Program-made: the position numbers and the translations under genes
NCBI GenBank assembly: GCA_019009955.1
Contig: CM032233.1
Coordinates: 130,541,001-130,605,000 of the forward strand
Source: Riptortus pedestris
Lineage: Eukaryota; Arthropoda; Insecta; Hemiptera; Alydidae
DNA length: 64,000 nucleotides
Reading direction: 5' to 3'
Notes under the pieces: model-generated
The model's database searches: none
Seen by the model: only the letters and a program-made list of their open reading frames with translations
Told to the model about the DNA's origin: nothing
Shown here: one piece after another, positions 54,651 through 64,000 of the stretch
How the letters are laid out: every line of letters begins with the position of its first letter
Numbering within the stretch: the first letter of the stretch is position 1

Positions 54651-54973
54651 CACCAACATTCTAGCGCAGTAGACTCAACTAAAGGTATTCTTTCTCCTGT
54701 GTAAGTAACTGCCGAACAAACAGACTTAGAAATAGGTGCCCTCAGCTTAATAGCTAAATCCTTAGGTAGAACACTTATATTTGCTCCAGTATCAGTTTTG
54801 AAAGATAGGCAAGAACCACCTATATGTACATCTTGAAACCAACAGCTATTTTTCGACTCTACTTCATCAATAGAAAACTTTCCGACAACGCCAACTTCAT
54901 TTTGTAATTCAAGTTCAGCAACTTTCTTTGAATCTACTTCATCAACTGTACACGCAACAGCAAAATGGTTCAT
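54650..54973 (-). CDS. Element B protease
   Basis: Retropepsin-like ORF with SCLSFKTDTGANISVLPKDL (active-site DTG at ~residues 61-63). It lies between gag and RT. It begins close to the end of the gag ORF, which has a Cys-rich end in another frame (CSRCATHHKFRNC pattern on minus near 55000-55050), a probable zinc knuckle. Confidence 0.7.
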   Translation of the reverse strand: MNHFAVACTVDEVDSKKVAELELQNEVGVVGKFSIDEVESKNSCWFQDVHIGGSCLSFKTDTGANISVLPKDLAIKLRAPISKSVCSAVTYTGERIPLVESTALECW

Positions 54974-55916
54974 GCCTTTACACCGAGTACAAGATTTCTC
55001 CCATGCAGGACAGTTACGAAACTTGTGGTGAGTTGCACACCGAGAACATTTTCGAACATTTGTAGATCACAATTTTTTAACATTTTTTGCTTTGCTAATA
55101 TCATGCACGTCAACAGAATCAGGCAGGAACTGTCTTGTAATTCCCACAAATGTTTGGATTCTTTGTCTAGCTTACGCAACAGTATAAATTGTAATATTGC
55201 GTTCCAACTTTCAATATTAATACCATAACTATTTATTGCACTTAGAACCGACCTAGTGGTATTAATCAGACTTTTTATAGCTTGGCTGGACTCTACACTT
55301 GGATGGTCAATAGCCCTCTCCAAGTGTTTGTACATTACATATGTATTCCTCTGATAGACATACAACAATCTATCGAGAGCTACCGCATAATTGGCGGACG
55401 TTAGGTCTAGTCTCGCTAGTCTGTCCAATGGTTTTCCCTCCAGTGAAGATTTAAGAAGTTGAAAACGACGTACATCGTCTAATGTATGATTTTCATGAGC
55501 AACCGATCTGAATAATTCATAAAAGGAGTTCCACTGAGTAATGTCTCCTTTTAAAATCGGAATTTTTATTGGTGCAACCTCACATTTAATATTAAAATCA
55601 GTTTTCTTATTAACTACTTTAGGTGTAATTTTTGCATTTTTTTCTTCCAGAGTACGTTTTATACGGAAATAATCTTTCTCAAATTTGTCAATATAATCAT
55701 CTTCAAGCATGTCATGCATATGGATTGATAATTCATTAAATTCATCAAAAATCTTACCTGAGTCCTTCTTTCTTTTAATTCCGATAATGATGCATTCTCA
55801 AAATTAGATGATAAAAAAGTTAACATTCTTGTTAATCTTGCCCTTAAAACTGACTTCTTTTTCTTTAATAATTCACCTTCCATGATAATTAATAGTAAAA
55901 CGAAGAATCCACACAA
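54970..55916 (-). pseudogene. Element B Gag with DUF1759-like domain, frameshift
   Basis: Start MEGELLKKKKSVLRARLTRM at ~55881; frame change near 55740 to EDDYIDKFEKDYFRIKRTLE. KIPILKGDITQWNSFYELFR, then FQLLKSSLEGKPLDRLARLD and DRLLYVYQRN form a DUF1759-type Gag domain, normally typical of BEL/Pao elements. Another frame change near 55060 precedes the zinc knuckle. Confidence 0.7.
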
Positions 55917-55987
55917 GGAAAAAAATTTTTAATGAAAGAGTGTTGCTATCTAAACGAAAATTTCACAATTGAGAACGTTAAAGTTGA

Positions 55988-56002
55988 GAAAACCTGACAC
56001 CA
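55988..56002 (-). other. Element B primer-binding site
   Basis: TGGTGTCAGG follows the 5' LTR directly, complementary to a tRNA 3' end (CCUGACACCA). Confidence 0.7.
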
Positions 56003-56188
56003 TGTTTTAATAATTAGTCCTGGTAATAAAACATACACAAATCTTATATAAATTCTGTTTAACATTATGGTTATAGAACACAAGATAAACTGTACATGAA
56101 CATAGTACTACACATAACAAACATCTGCTTCCTTCCTGTTATAAAATACTATAACCTTCCTTCTTTAACAGTGTAGCCACATAAAACA
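56003..56188 (-). repeat. Element B 5' LTR
   Basis: Minus-strand TGTTTTATGTGGCTACACTG ... TTAAAACA, 186 bases; perfect 7-bp inverted termini. GTTTG target duplicate follows in plus coordinates. Confidence 0.9.
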
Positions 56189-57230
56189 GTTTGTTCATTG
56201 ACTCTGCTAATCTATCTACTCTGTCATTAATTTTTCTAATTGAATCACTTTGCCTATTGTCATTTACATGTGTTAGTTCGTCCATTTAGGTGGAGAGTTG
56301 TATTGTGGTCGCGAGGGTTTGTTAAATGGGTGGTCTGGATGGTTCGGATGTCTGGGGTTATTGTTGTGTTGATTGTAAGGACGACTATGGTAGTTGTTAA
56401 ATTGATGATTAAATTTCGAGAAATTATGTTGTGGCGGGGGTTGTCTTGGGTAATAATTAAATAAATGTTTTGTTGGCGGTATCGGGTCTTGGTGCCTTTT
56501 ATTTTCCTTTACTTTATTCACTGGCCCAAATCTTAATGTCTCTAACAGTATGCTGCAATTGTTTTGTAAAAATTTATGAGCTTCCTCTAAACTCTTTGGT
56601 TTTAATACTTGTAGATGTGTACCTAACTGTGGGTGTATTCTGTGTATTAATGTGTTAACTAAAATTAAGTCCAATTGAGTCTCTAGAATGTTAAGCGAGT
56701 CCTTATATTGATCCTCCGTTCTGTATTTGGTTGTGATGTACGATTGTTTTTCTGTCAGTCGATTTAGGAAAGCTATCGGGTGTTCTTTTGGGAAAGATTT
56801 CATTAACGGAATCTCTGCTATTAGATCATGGATAGTCCTAGCTTCTCCAAAATTATTTTGCAACACTGTAATTAATTGTTCAATCGATTCTACTTTATTA
56901 TTATAAATTATTAATTCTGCAGGACCGTGTATTTATCGCTGCCCTTAATAAAACCCAGGCATTTAAGGTTTTGGCTTCATTATCTTCTTCACAACACCCG
57001 GTAAATAATTCCCTTAATGTTGATATAAATGAGGGGAGTCTAAATGCCGAATCCCTTGTCCCATCATAATTCGGAATAAGTTTTAAAATGGATTCTGGTA
57101 TTGGTATACTCTTTTTAGGCATTGTTAATATGGATTCCCTAAGTACAACCTTATAATGAGATGTAGATGGATTACTTACAGTTGTTTCTGAAGTGTCTGA
57201 ATTTTGGCTCCTGATGTGGTCCAGCATCAA
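56189..57230 (-). pseudogene. gag: Errantivirus A Gag, one frameshift
   Basis: MLDHIRSQNSDTSETTVSNP starts at 57227. IPESILKLIPNYDGTRDSAF and LNAWVLLRAAINTRS match the errantivirus capsid N-terminal region. A frameshift near 56920 leads to FGEARTIHDLIAEIPLMKSF, then a Pro/Asn/His-rich tail. The C-terminus continues to the insertion point of element B at 56193. Confidence 0.8.
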
Positions 57231-57403
57231 GCTGCGCAGGGTGCTCCTCTCCTTCCTGTCAGGCTCTTATTCTGCTAAACTCGGTATTATTGATCACGAT
57301 CGATGTTTTCAGCGAAAATCGGGACACTTGATCACGATTTGAAGTTGTTCAATTCTTCGAAATATTTTGAAGTTCCGACTGCGGTTAAGAGATTGAAATC
57401 TTT

Positions 57404-57432
57404 CATAGTTGGCAGTTCCCATGCTCCTAACT
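57404..57432 (-). repeat. Element A 5' LTR remnant (29 bp)
   Basis: Identical to the first 29 bases of the 3' LTR (48187-48215), then diverges. Everything between this LTR start and the gag leader appears deleted. Confidence 0.6.
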
Positions 57433-57959
57433 GACGTTGATAAGATATACTAGCGGATCTGTAGGGCCGTGCTGCGCGAAAGTTACAAAACAAGTTCCGA
57501 TCTGCGCATCTAGAGGAAAGCATCCCCGGGGTAGCCCAGCTGTGTCGGCCATTTAACGTATTCACTTCACCTCCTATTATCGTGCCTACATTGGCTACAG
57601 TACTCTGCTCTATAGAGATAACTTTTTAATCTTATTCATCGGCTACCAAAGTTCCATTAGTTATTTAATTGAATTCTGTTAGAATGAAGTAACTTTTGAT
57701 TAATATTCTGCTTCTAAACTTTAAATGAAGATTGTTTTCGCTATCAATCCATTCAACGTTGGGCTTGTTTTTGAAAAGGGTTTTCATTTTTATTTTCCAG
57801 TTCATGCAAGTAGTTTTTTCTATCCGTTTTCATGTTTGTAACAAATCCTGTACACAAATGTGGTTGAATTTGAACTCTACCGAAATTCCTGAACTTGTAA
57901 GGTCTTAATGTTTTTCAATTTCTTTTTTGTATTGTGCTTCATTTGTCTTGTGTGTTAAA
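57433..57959 (+). promoter_or_regulatory. Probable promoter and leader of the MOF-like gene
   Basis: GC-richer stretch 57440-57560 immediately beyond element A, then T-rich leader to the ATG at 57960. No clear TATA box. Element A ends only ~530 bases from the start codon. Confidence 0.4.
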
Positions 57960-58077
57960 ATGGACCACAGAGAAATCACATTAAGAAAAAAGGCTAGCAA
58001 AGTGAGGCTAACAGACCATGGAGTTGTTATTGAAATAGGAAAGAAGTATCTGGTGCAGAGGAGCAACAATTTGTGGA
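57960..58077 (+). CDS. mof: MOF/KAT8-like acetyltransferase, exon 1
   Basis: ATG at 57960 gives MDHREITLRKKASKVRLTDH, then VVIEIGKKYLVQRSNNLW and one base before donor GTAAGG. IGKKYLVQRSNNLW is the first strand of the chromo-barrel (Tudor-knot) domain of MYST acetyltransferases. MOF acetylates histone H4 Lys16 in the MSL and NSL complexes; that role is known for the family. Upstream in-frame codons lack an ATG. Confidence 0.8.
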
Positions 58078-58099
58078 GTAAGGGGACTTTTTTTTGTCA

Positions 58100-58540
58100 T
58101 TTATATATATTCACATATATAAACACACACACCACACAGACAGGCATACAAATGAATGTTTCTGGGATTTGTTAAACTCTTTTTATTAAAGGGTTTTAAA
58201 AATAGCTCAGAAGAAATGTCACATTGAAAAATTATTTCATTCACTAATTCTGAAGCTCTTGATTTAATGTTTCCATGTTTTTTATTCAATTTCAAAAGGA
58301 AGTAGCTTTATAATCATCTAATATACTTTTATCAAATCCAAAGTATACTTCTTATTCACCTTATTTACTTCTATTCCTTTTTTATATATATTAGAAGCTG
58401 ATTGATTTTTACATATAAATAATCTGCTTCACCTGTAATGATTTTTATTTGTTCGTTGAAATTCTGCATTATCTCACTTAAATCCTTTTATTTCTAATTT
58501 TACATATTTTTCATTCAACGTTTGTCCATTCATTACTGGT
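58100..58540 (-). other. AT-rich intron 1 part, possibly polymerase 3' end
   Basis: Minus-strand fragments such as LNKKHGNIKSRASELVNEII and IMQNFNEQIKIITGEADYLY look coding and AT-rich like viral DNA, but no family is recognised. They may be the tail of the decayed polymerase or a neighbouring viral gene. Confidence 0.3.
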
Positions 58541-60480
58541 ACTAGATATCCACTACCTTATATAATTATCTTCTCCTCATTCATCTGTCCAGTCCCACCA
58601 ATTTACATCCTGTTTCAATTGTATATGTTCCATCACATACATAAATAATGTTATCGGCATCATAATATAGCAACTTATCGCCTACTTTATAGTCTTATTT
58701 GTGCTGCATTCGTTGTAAAAGCTGATATACAGACATTTGTATTGAAATTATTTTGAACATATTAACCTTTGATTTTATAGTTCATTTCTTCACAGTCATC
58801 ATGTAGGAATGACATATTATCACAACTCATTAATGTGATTACATTGAGCAAAATTCTATAAAAATATTCCACTTATCTTAACATACTTAGTTTGTTTCAT
58901 ATTTTTCCATAGTTCAACTTAGCCGAAAACAAATTCAAGCTAATTTTTGCTATAAATCTTAACCCTGGAAAAATCTTTCTCAAATTTGTATAAATCTATA
59001 CTTAGTTTTTCCTTTATGGTACTCTTTATACTCTACAGTTTTACATTTTTCAGACTTTTTATCATCTGTTTGTAGCTTAATTTACATAAAAAATTTAATT
59101 TGTTCTCTGAGGAATTTTTTACTTTTGATTTAAAATATCCTACTTCGTAAATTTTTAGTCTTATAGCCTTTTTTCAATTGCTAATTTCAATTCTTCATTG
59201 TGTTCTTATAGTACTTCTTTCACCATCTGCATGATTGCGTTCCTTATTGATAATTTCATAACTCTGTATACATTTCTTATTCTTTAAAAATGGTAATGAT
59301 TATACTTTATTGTTTTGTAGCATCTTTTCGATAAACCAAGTGTTAAATTTTCTCATTTGTGTCATAGTACAGAATGATATGACTTTCTAGTTGGCAATAC
59401 TTTACATTTCATTATCCCAAAGCATTTTTTATCATTGTTTTCCAAGATTGAATGTTTTCAAGAGATAACCAAAGTAATTTACAGCTGGATACAAAGAGAA
59501 AATATCCATACATCTACTCTTTTTGTAAGATTCCATTGAATATTTCAGTAGGTTCGTTTCTACCACCCTAAAACCTCTAGGATTTAAGGGTTCTACAATG
59601 TCTCTTTTTTGACTAACTTATCATATACATATCCATTTTCTTATTATTATCAAAATTGCATTTCCATATTTTGGATTAGCTTACATAAACAATTGATTTT
59701 GAAGATTAACAGTTGATTCTTTATATCACTTAGGGCAACTATGCCAATGACATCTTCTAATTGGAATACCATATTTAAGTAAAAAAACTATCTACTTTAT
59801 AGCTTCTATTGGCCAAATTTAATTTCTTTTCTCCACCATTTAATGTATATTAAATATTGGTACCATTTATTTCTGACAAATGATCTAACCAAAATACTAT
59901 TATTATATTTTTGTATTACATCTTCATTTATTGCAATTGTGTTTTCTTTAAAAATTTATCTCTCAATATTACGATGCACGCACCTGCTAAAGTAGCATAC
60001 TTAAATTGATCAATTCTATGAATTTCTATGGGTAATCCTTTTAATTTAGATATCCTCTTCTTCACATATCTATTTCAGATCTACAACACTTCCTTCTAAA
60101 TGAATTCATTTTGAAAATGAAATGTTCTATCTTTCAGTGAATAATAAGTGTCATTTAATAAATGATTAACTTTGTTTTAAGAGTCTTATAATTATAAATG
60201 CAATTATAGTTTTCTGAATAGTGTTCTACATAATTTTGATGTTTTGAAGTATTAAATTAACAAGGAAAATACCCATTTTGTAATTTGCCTAATCCAAACA
60301 TCTTCTCTGAAAGGTATTAATGTAAAATTGATTGGATCGATAAATCTAATATTGTACGTAGAAGTTTTAAAGCAATATTTGGTTAGAAATGAAAAATCAA
60401 ACCCATTTACATAATGTACTTATATTGTATAACCAATATCTATCTAAAGTAGTGTTTATAAATTTTGATCGAAGAAATAG
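58540..60480 (-). pseudogene. Decayed viral type-B DNA polymerase in MOF intron 1
   Basis: Across broken minus-strand frames the landmarks of a protein-primed PolB occur in order: IRFIDPINFTL (~60345), FGLGKLQNGYFPC (~60285), LPIEIHRIDQFKYATLAG (~60015), WHSCPK (~59745), LNPRGF (~59580), SLYPAVNYFG (motif A, ~59480), MKCKVLPTRKSYHS (~59410) and YYDADNIIYVCDG (motif C, ~58650, with DAD for DTD). Dozens of stops and frameshifts make it long dead. Polinton/adintovirus, bidnavirus and related elements carry this enzyme. Confidence 0.75.
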
Positions 60481-60744
60481 CCACGAGTTTTGTCTTCTTG
60501 AAGAGCTCAGTCATGTTCATTGTATGTGATATTATTCATTTTGTTATTTTTAAGGTTAGATGGTCGTCGCATGGTCATATTTTTGTATTTCTTTCCACGA
60601 CGTCTGTTCATTTGAAAAACAGTTGATACAAATGTTTGGTTTAGTATTTAAACATATTAGAGTTTTTTAATGCAGATCATTATTAAAAATGTTCTGCAGG
60701 AGTTAGTCATATAATTTTGAAATAATTCTTCAATACTGTTACAG

Positions 60745-60856
60745 GAACTGCAGAGGTTCTTCATAAACGATACAACCAAGAAAATGAATGTGTCGAATAC
60801 TATGTACATTACAAGGGAGAAAACAGGAGACTGGACGAGTGGATAACAGGAAAAAG
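60745..60856 (+). CDS. mof: MOF/KAT8-like acetyltransferase, exon 2 (chromo-barrel)
   Basis: Acceptor GTTACAG, donor GTTTGT. Phase 1 in, phase 2 out. Reads TAEVLHKRYNQENE and VEYYVHYKGENRRLDEWITG, the diagnostic YYVHY-x-G-x-NRRLDEW of MYST chromo-barrels, which binds RNA/histones. Confidence 0.9.
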
Positions 60857-61540
60857 GTTTGTCTATGTTTTATAATTGAAATTTTGCATTTTCTATATTT
60901 ATTTTTTGGAAATTCAGTTTCATAAATATGTTTAACAAAAAGATGATCTATTTATTAACGTCTGAATGCTGATTAATGACACAGCAGGAGAATAGAAAAC
61001 TTATGATAAACAGCCTGAAAAAATGTGATAGTTTGTCAACAATAGCTAATCTAAAACCAGGTAGGTTCTATAATTAGACAAAAATATAAAGAGGGTTTGG
61101 TGAGAACTGAAGATCTTCTTTAGTGCCTAAAATACTTTTATTGGTGTTAGTAAGGATAAGGCATAATTTATTATTGTTGGGGGGTGGTTATTTTCAGTTT
61201 CCTGGATATCATTTTAGTGGGAGATTTTTTTTTTCGAACCAGTAAAAAGGGTTACTTCATTGGGTATTTAGGAATTGTTTAGTGTCCTGGAAGTACCTAA
61301 TAATGTTGATTTCATGTTATGTTTGTGATTGGCATGTTATCTCTTCAGGAAATTTAAATATTTAGTTCTTTTCACAGTATTTTTTAGACACAAGTTTTGT
61401 TGAAATAACAATTGCACTAACTCTGACTGATTCTAATTTTTAGAGATCTTTCAATTCAAATTATTATTATAGGGGAATATCAGTTGGATTTTACCCCTGT
61501 TTTTACTATTAGTCTCATCATGAAATGAATCTTTTTCTAG
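60857..61540. other. MOF intron 2
   Basis: No element or exon recognised. Confidence 0.6.
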
Positions 61541-61679
61541 AATCATTATCTCGATCGAATCTGATGATGACACTGAATCTGAAGAGAGTCGAAGGAGTTC
61601 TGAATCTTCAGATGATTCAGTCATAGTAGTGGAGAAAAGAGTAAATATCAAAACGGAGCCTCCAGACGTATGTGATGAG
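61541..61679 (+). CDS. mof: MOF/KAT8-like acetyltransferase, exon 3 (acidic linker)
   Basis: Acceptor TTTTTCTAG, donor GTATGG; phase 2 in, phase 0 out. Encodes a Ser/Asp/Glu-rich linker (SIESDDDTESEESRRSSESS, DDSVIVV) and VNIKTEPPD, a psi-K-x-E SUMOylation consensus (IKTE). Not conserved in sequence among MOF proteins. Confidence 0.75.
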
Positions 61680-63617
61680 GTATGGTTTTTTTTGCACTTT
61701 AAAATCAATGCCATTAAAACTCATGGCTCTCTTCTTTCCTTGCAGTTAAAATTCAATAAATGCATGAATTTAGTACTAAGTTAATTTCAAAATATTCCAT
61801 CATGCCATATGTTATAATCTCATATCTTATTGAAACAGTTTAACCTTCCGACATAAAATCTTTAACTATGATTTATTTATATAGCTTATAATATTTTTTT
61901 AAACAGCATTGCAATAAACCAGACAATGGTTAATAATGTCCTAGAAGCAAATCTAAATGAAGTTAAAATGATCAACTTAGTGGCTGATTGTTTAGCTTGT
62001 CATTGTGACACACTTTCAGCTCCCTCACCCTTTTACTATTTTTCTCTTTGGGGTAATTACTTTATTCTAATTAAACTCTGTTGAACAGAGTTATTCTTAT
62101 CCTCTTCCTAATGAAGTTTCCTATCCTACTTTGCATGGGCTTTGAATGATCTTTGATTTTTATCAACACAGCTCTAGATTATTCTATAGAAATGTATAAA
62201 TTCTGATCTCAGATGACAATGTTATAATTATAATGAATGCCTTTCAAAATGATAAATTATAAATAGCATGTTGACCTTTTTAGATTCTGTGCTATTTTAT
62301 TTATTCCTCTTATTCTGGACCTAATATTTTTATGTACTCTTCATAGTTTCATGGCAAGGGTCACCAATAAAAAACATTTTTCCATGCAAACGTCATTCAT
62401 ATTCCCCTACATGTTTCGTGGCTTACATAGCAACTCTTCAGGGGCCGTCCATTTTTGAAGTGCTCATTCCCTTTTACGTCTGTTGCGACTGTCCTTTCCT
62501 CACTTGGGAGGTCGTTCAACACCAATGATTTTGATTTGGAATGGAAGAGGTGGTATGCATGACATAAAACATGAATAAAGTTCGCGTGGAAAAATGTTTT
62601 TTATTGGTGACCCTTGCCATGAAACTATGAAAAGTATTTTATTTATTAAAATTGTTTTGACCTGTTATTGGATCATGAGTAAAAATATAATATTTGAAGC
62701 CACAAAGAGAATTGCATGGTCTTCCAAAATTTGTTTATAATAACTCTTTTTGTTTAGACCAACTCAAGAACTGAACCTGGCCCATGATTTACAGTTGTAG
62801 TTATTTACTGAGAAATAAATTACTCTGATTGTTGCAGCAAATCATAATCTGGGCGATTTCATCCAAACACATATTTTGAATTATCAGTCCAATTTATCTT
62901 CCTACAGTTCTTGAATGCGAAGTTCACTGATAAATTGTCCTATTATTAACAGACCTACATCCCTGAGTCATTGTTTTACTGTAGAAAAAGAAACCGATTT
63001 CTTGGAAACAATGTTGCCTCTCTGGGGCATACATTCTACAGCTATTTAATCTTACTTAATCGCCCTTTTATAGCCTGAGCCGATGTCACACTTTGCCCTC
63101 ATCAATCAAAATATGTTCAAAAAGTGTATTTAATGGGAAATTATTACCAAAATTTATCGGTAATATTAATTAGTGTATCGACTTTGAGAGCTGTGAATGT
63201 TATTATAAAAATCCATCGTCGTTATCTACTAAAATATTATAGCACATGGTGACTTAACTCCAAATTGGATAAAACTCTTCTTCACAGGTAAAAACTAGTC
63301 ACTCAAGTATTCATAAATAATAATCTTAATGTGCTGGCATTATTCAAAATATAAAATATGTGGTCATTTATGATGAGTTTATGTAATGCAATGTCAGATT
63401 CATTACAGATGATATGGCAAACTTGCATATAGGAAGGAGCACATTGAGCTGATCAGCACTGTAAGTAGATAATAAGAGTATTAGTATAGAAATACTTTTC
63501 TCGCTTCTGAACTAAGATTTATAATGTTACTTATTTGTTTTGTCTAAGCTCACATGCTAACAAAAAAACTTTAATTTCTTGTTTTTACATTGTAAATAAT
63601 ATTAAATTATTTTTTAG
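61680..63617. other. MOF intron 3
   Basis: AT-rich intron holding the MITE; otherwise nothing recognised. Confidence 0.6.
62335..62637. mobile_element. MITE in MOF intron 3
   Basis: Terminal inverted repeats of ~50 bases: TTCATAGTTTCATGGCAAGG with GTCACCAATAAAAAACATTT at 62339-62392, and the complement at 62581-62633. A ~190-base non-coding middle. Total ~295 bases. Confidence 0.8.
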
Positions 63618-63851
63618 GAAGAGGCTTCTGAAAATGTTGATAATGCAGCTGACAATCCTGATGATGTTCAACATGAGTATGAAGAACTAACAAAAATTAA
63701 GTATATAGAACTCATACAATTTGGAATGTATGAAATTAATACATGGTATTTTAGTCCTTATCCAGACGAATTTGGCAAACTTGAAATGCTATACATATGT
63801 GAATTTTGCCTGAAGTATATGAAGTTGAAGGTTTCATTTACATACCATTTA
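63618..63851 (+). CDS. mof: MOF/KAT8-like acetyltransferase, exon 4 (start of MYST zinc finger)
   Basis: Acceptor ATTTTTTAG, donor GTAAGT, phase 0 at both ends. An acidic lead is followed by [31 protein letters not shown] and [20 protein letters not shown], the C-x2-C half of the MYST C2HC finger. The acetyl-CoA-binding catalytic part lies beyond the window. Residues such as LEMLYICEF and [10 protein letters not shown] are more divergent than in orthologous MOF, suggesting a paralog. Confidence 0.88.
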
Positions 63852-64000
63852 GTAAGTTAATTTTTTACATTTTGTACTTTGATAAAAGTAAAAGAGAGGT
63901 GAAAGTTGATTTACTGGCTTAATGTAATGTAATTAGGGGGAAATCAAATATATTTGTTTTCATTACATTTAGGTTTAAGAAAAACAAGTAAACAATTAAA

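Larger units (their letters stand above)
51783..56188 (-). mobile_element. LTR retrotransposon B (Gypsy-type), complete, nested in element A
   Basis: Bounded by near-identical 186-bp LTRs and flanked by a 5-bp target duplication GTTTG (51778-51782 and 56189-56193). Order on the minus strand: LTR, primer-binding site, gag, protease, RT, RNase H, integrase, polypurine tract, LTR. No env. The integrase is intact while gag and RT carry breaks. It splits element A between gag and protease. Confidence 0.92.

Overview
The window looks like AT-rich insect nuclear DNA, probably hemipteran-like; the order is an inference from repeat style, not proven. Host exons with clean splice sites are interleaved with LTR retrotransposons, mariner, hAT and foldback elements. 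Two AT-rich, intron-free islands of viral genes related to Polintons/adintoviruses, plus a decayed viral DNA polymerase, are embedded in it. Nothing bacterial is present.

Layout. 1-7.66 kb: viral island 1, with SAP-domain protein, a 43-aa PPP1R15-like ORF, BRO protein, retroviral-type integrase with chromodomain, zinc ribbon, coiled-coil protein, hydrophobic virion protein fused to an adenain protease, a PLA2-domain protein behind a DUF8207-like ORF, a minor-capsid-like protein, a packaging ATPase, and a protein of W..IS repeats. Most are broken by a few frameshifts or stops. 7.66-17 kb: transposon debris, two inverted arrays of ~300-bp repeats, a 61-bp minisatellite split by a Gypsy fragment, and several satellites. 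17.1-23.2 kb: viral island 2, with an unrecognised large protein, a 986-bp tandem triplication, a second BRO-N gene and an inverted duplication. Both islands share a TAATAAATG gene-start signal and GC-rich hairpins.

24.2-39.5 kb (minus strand): a host gene with a first exon at 39.33 kb, duplicated Ser/Pro-rich microexons at 37.4, 35.3 and 30.7 kb, a zinc-finger exon at 27.5 kb and ankyrin repeats at 25.7-24.9 kb. Its usable introns are all phase 1. Large direct duplications and mariner copies expanded the introns, and two in-frame stops in the ankyrin exon suggest decay. 40-48 kb: relics of Gypsy, a hAT of the GTF2IRD2/Charlie type, a tRNA-like SINE, and a second copy of the zinc-finger block.

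48.0-57.4 kb (minus): an errantivirus (gag, pol, env) split by a younger Gypsy-type element with 186-bp LTRs and a GTTTG target duplication. 57.96 kb to the end (plus): the first four coding exons of a MOF/KAT8-like MYST acetyltransferase (chromo-barrel, acidic linker, start of the zinc finger). Its first intron carries an antisense, heavily decayed viral type-B DNA polymerase.
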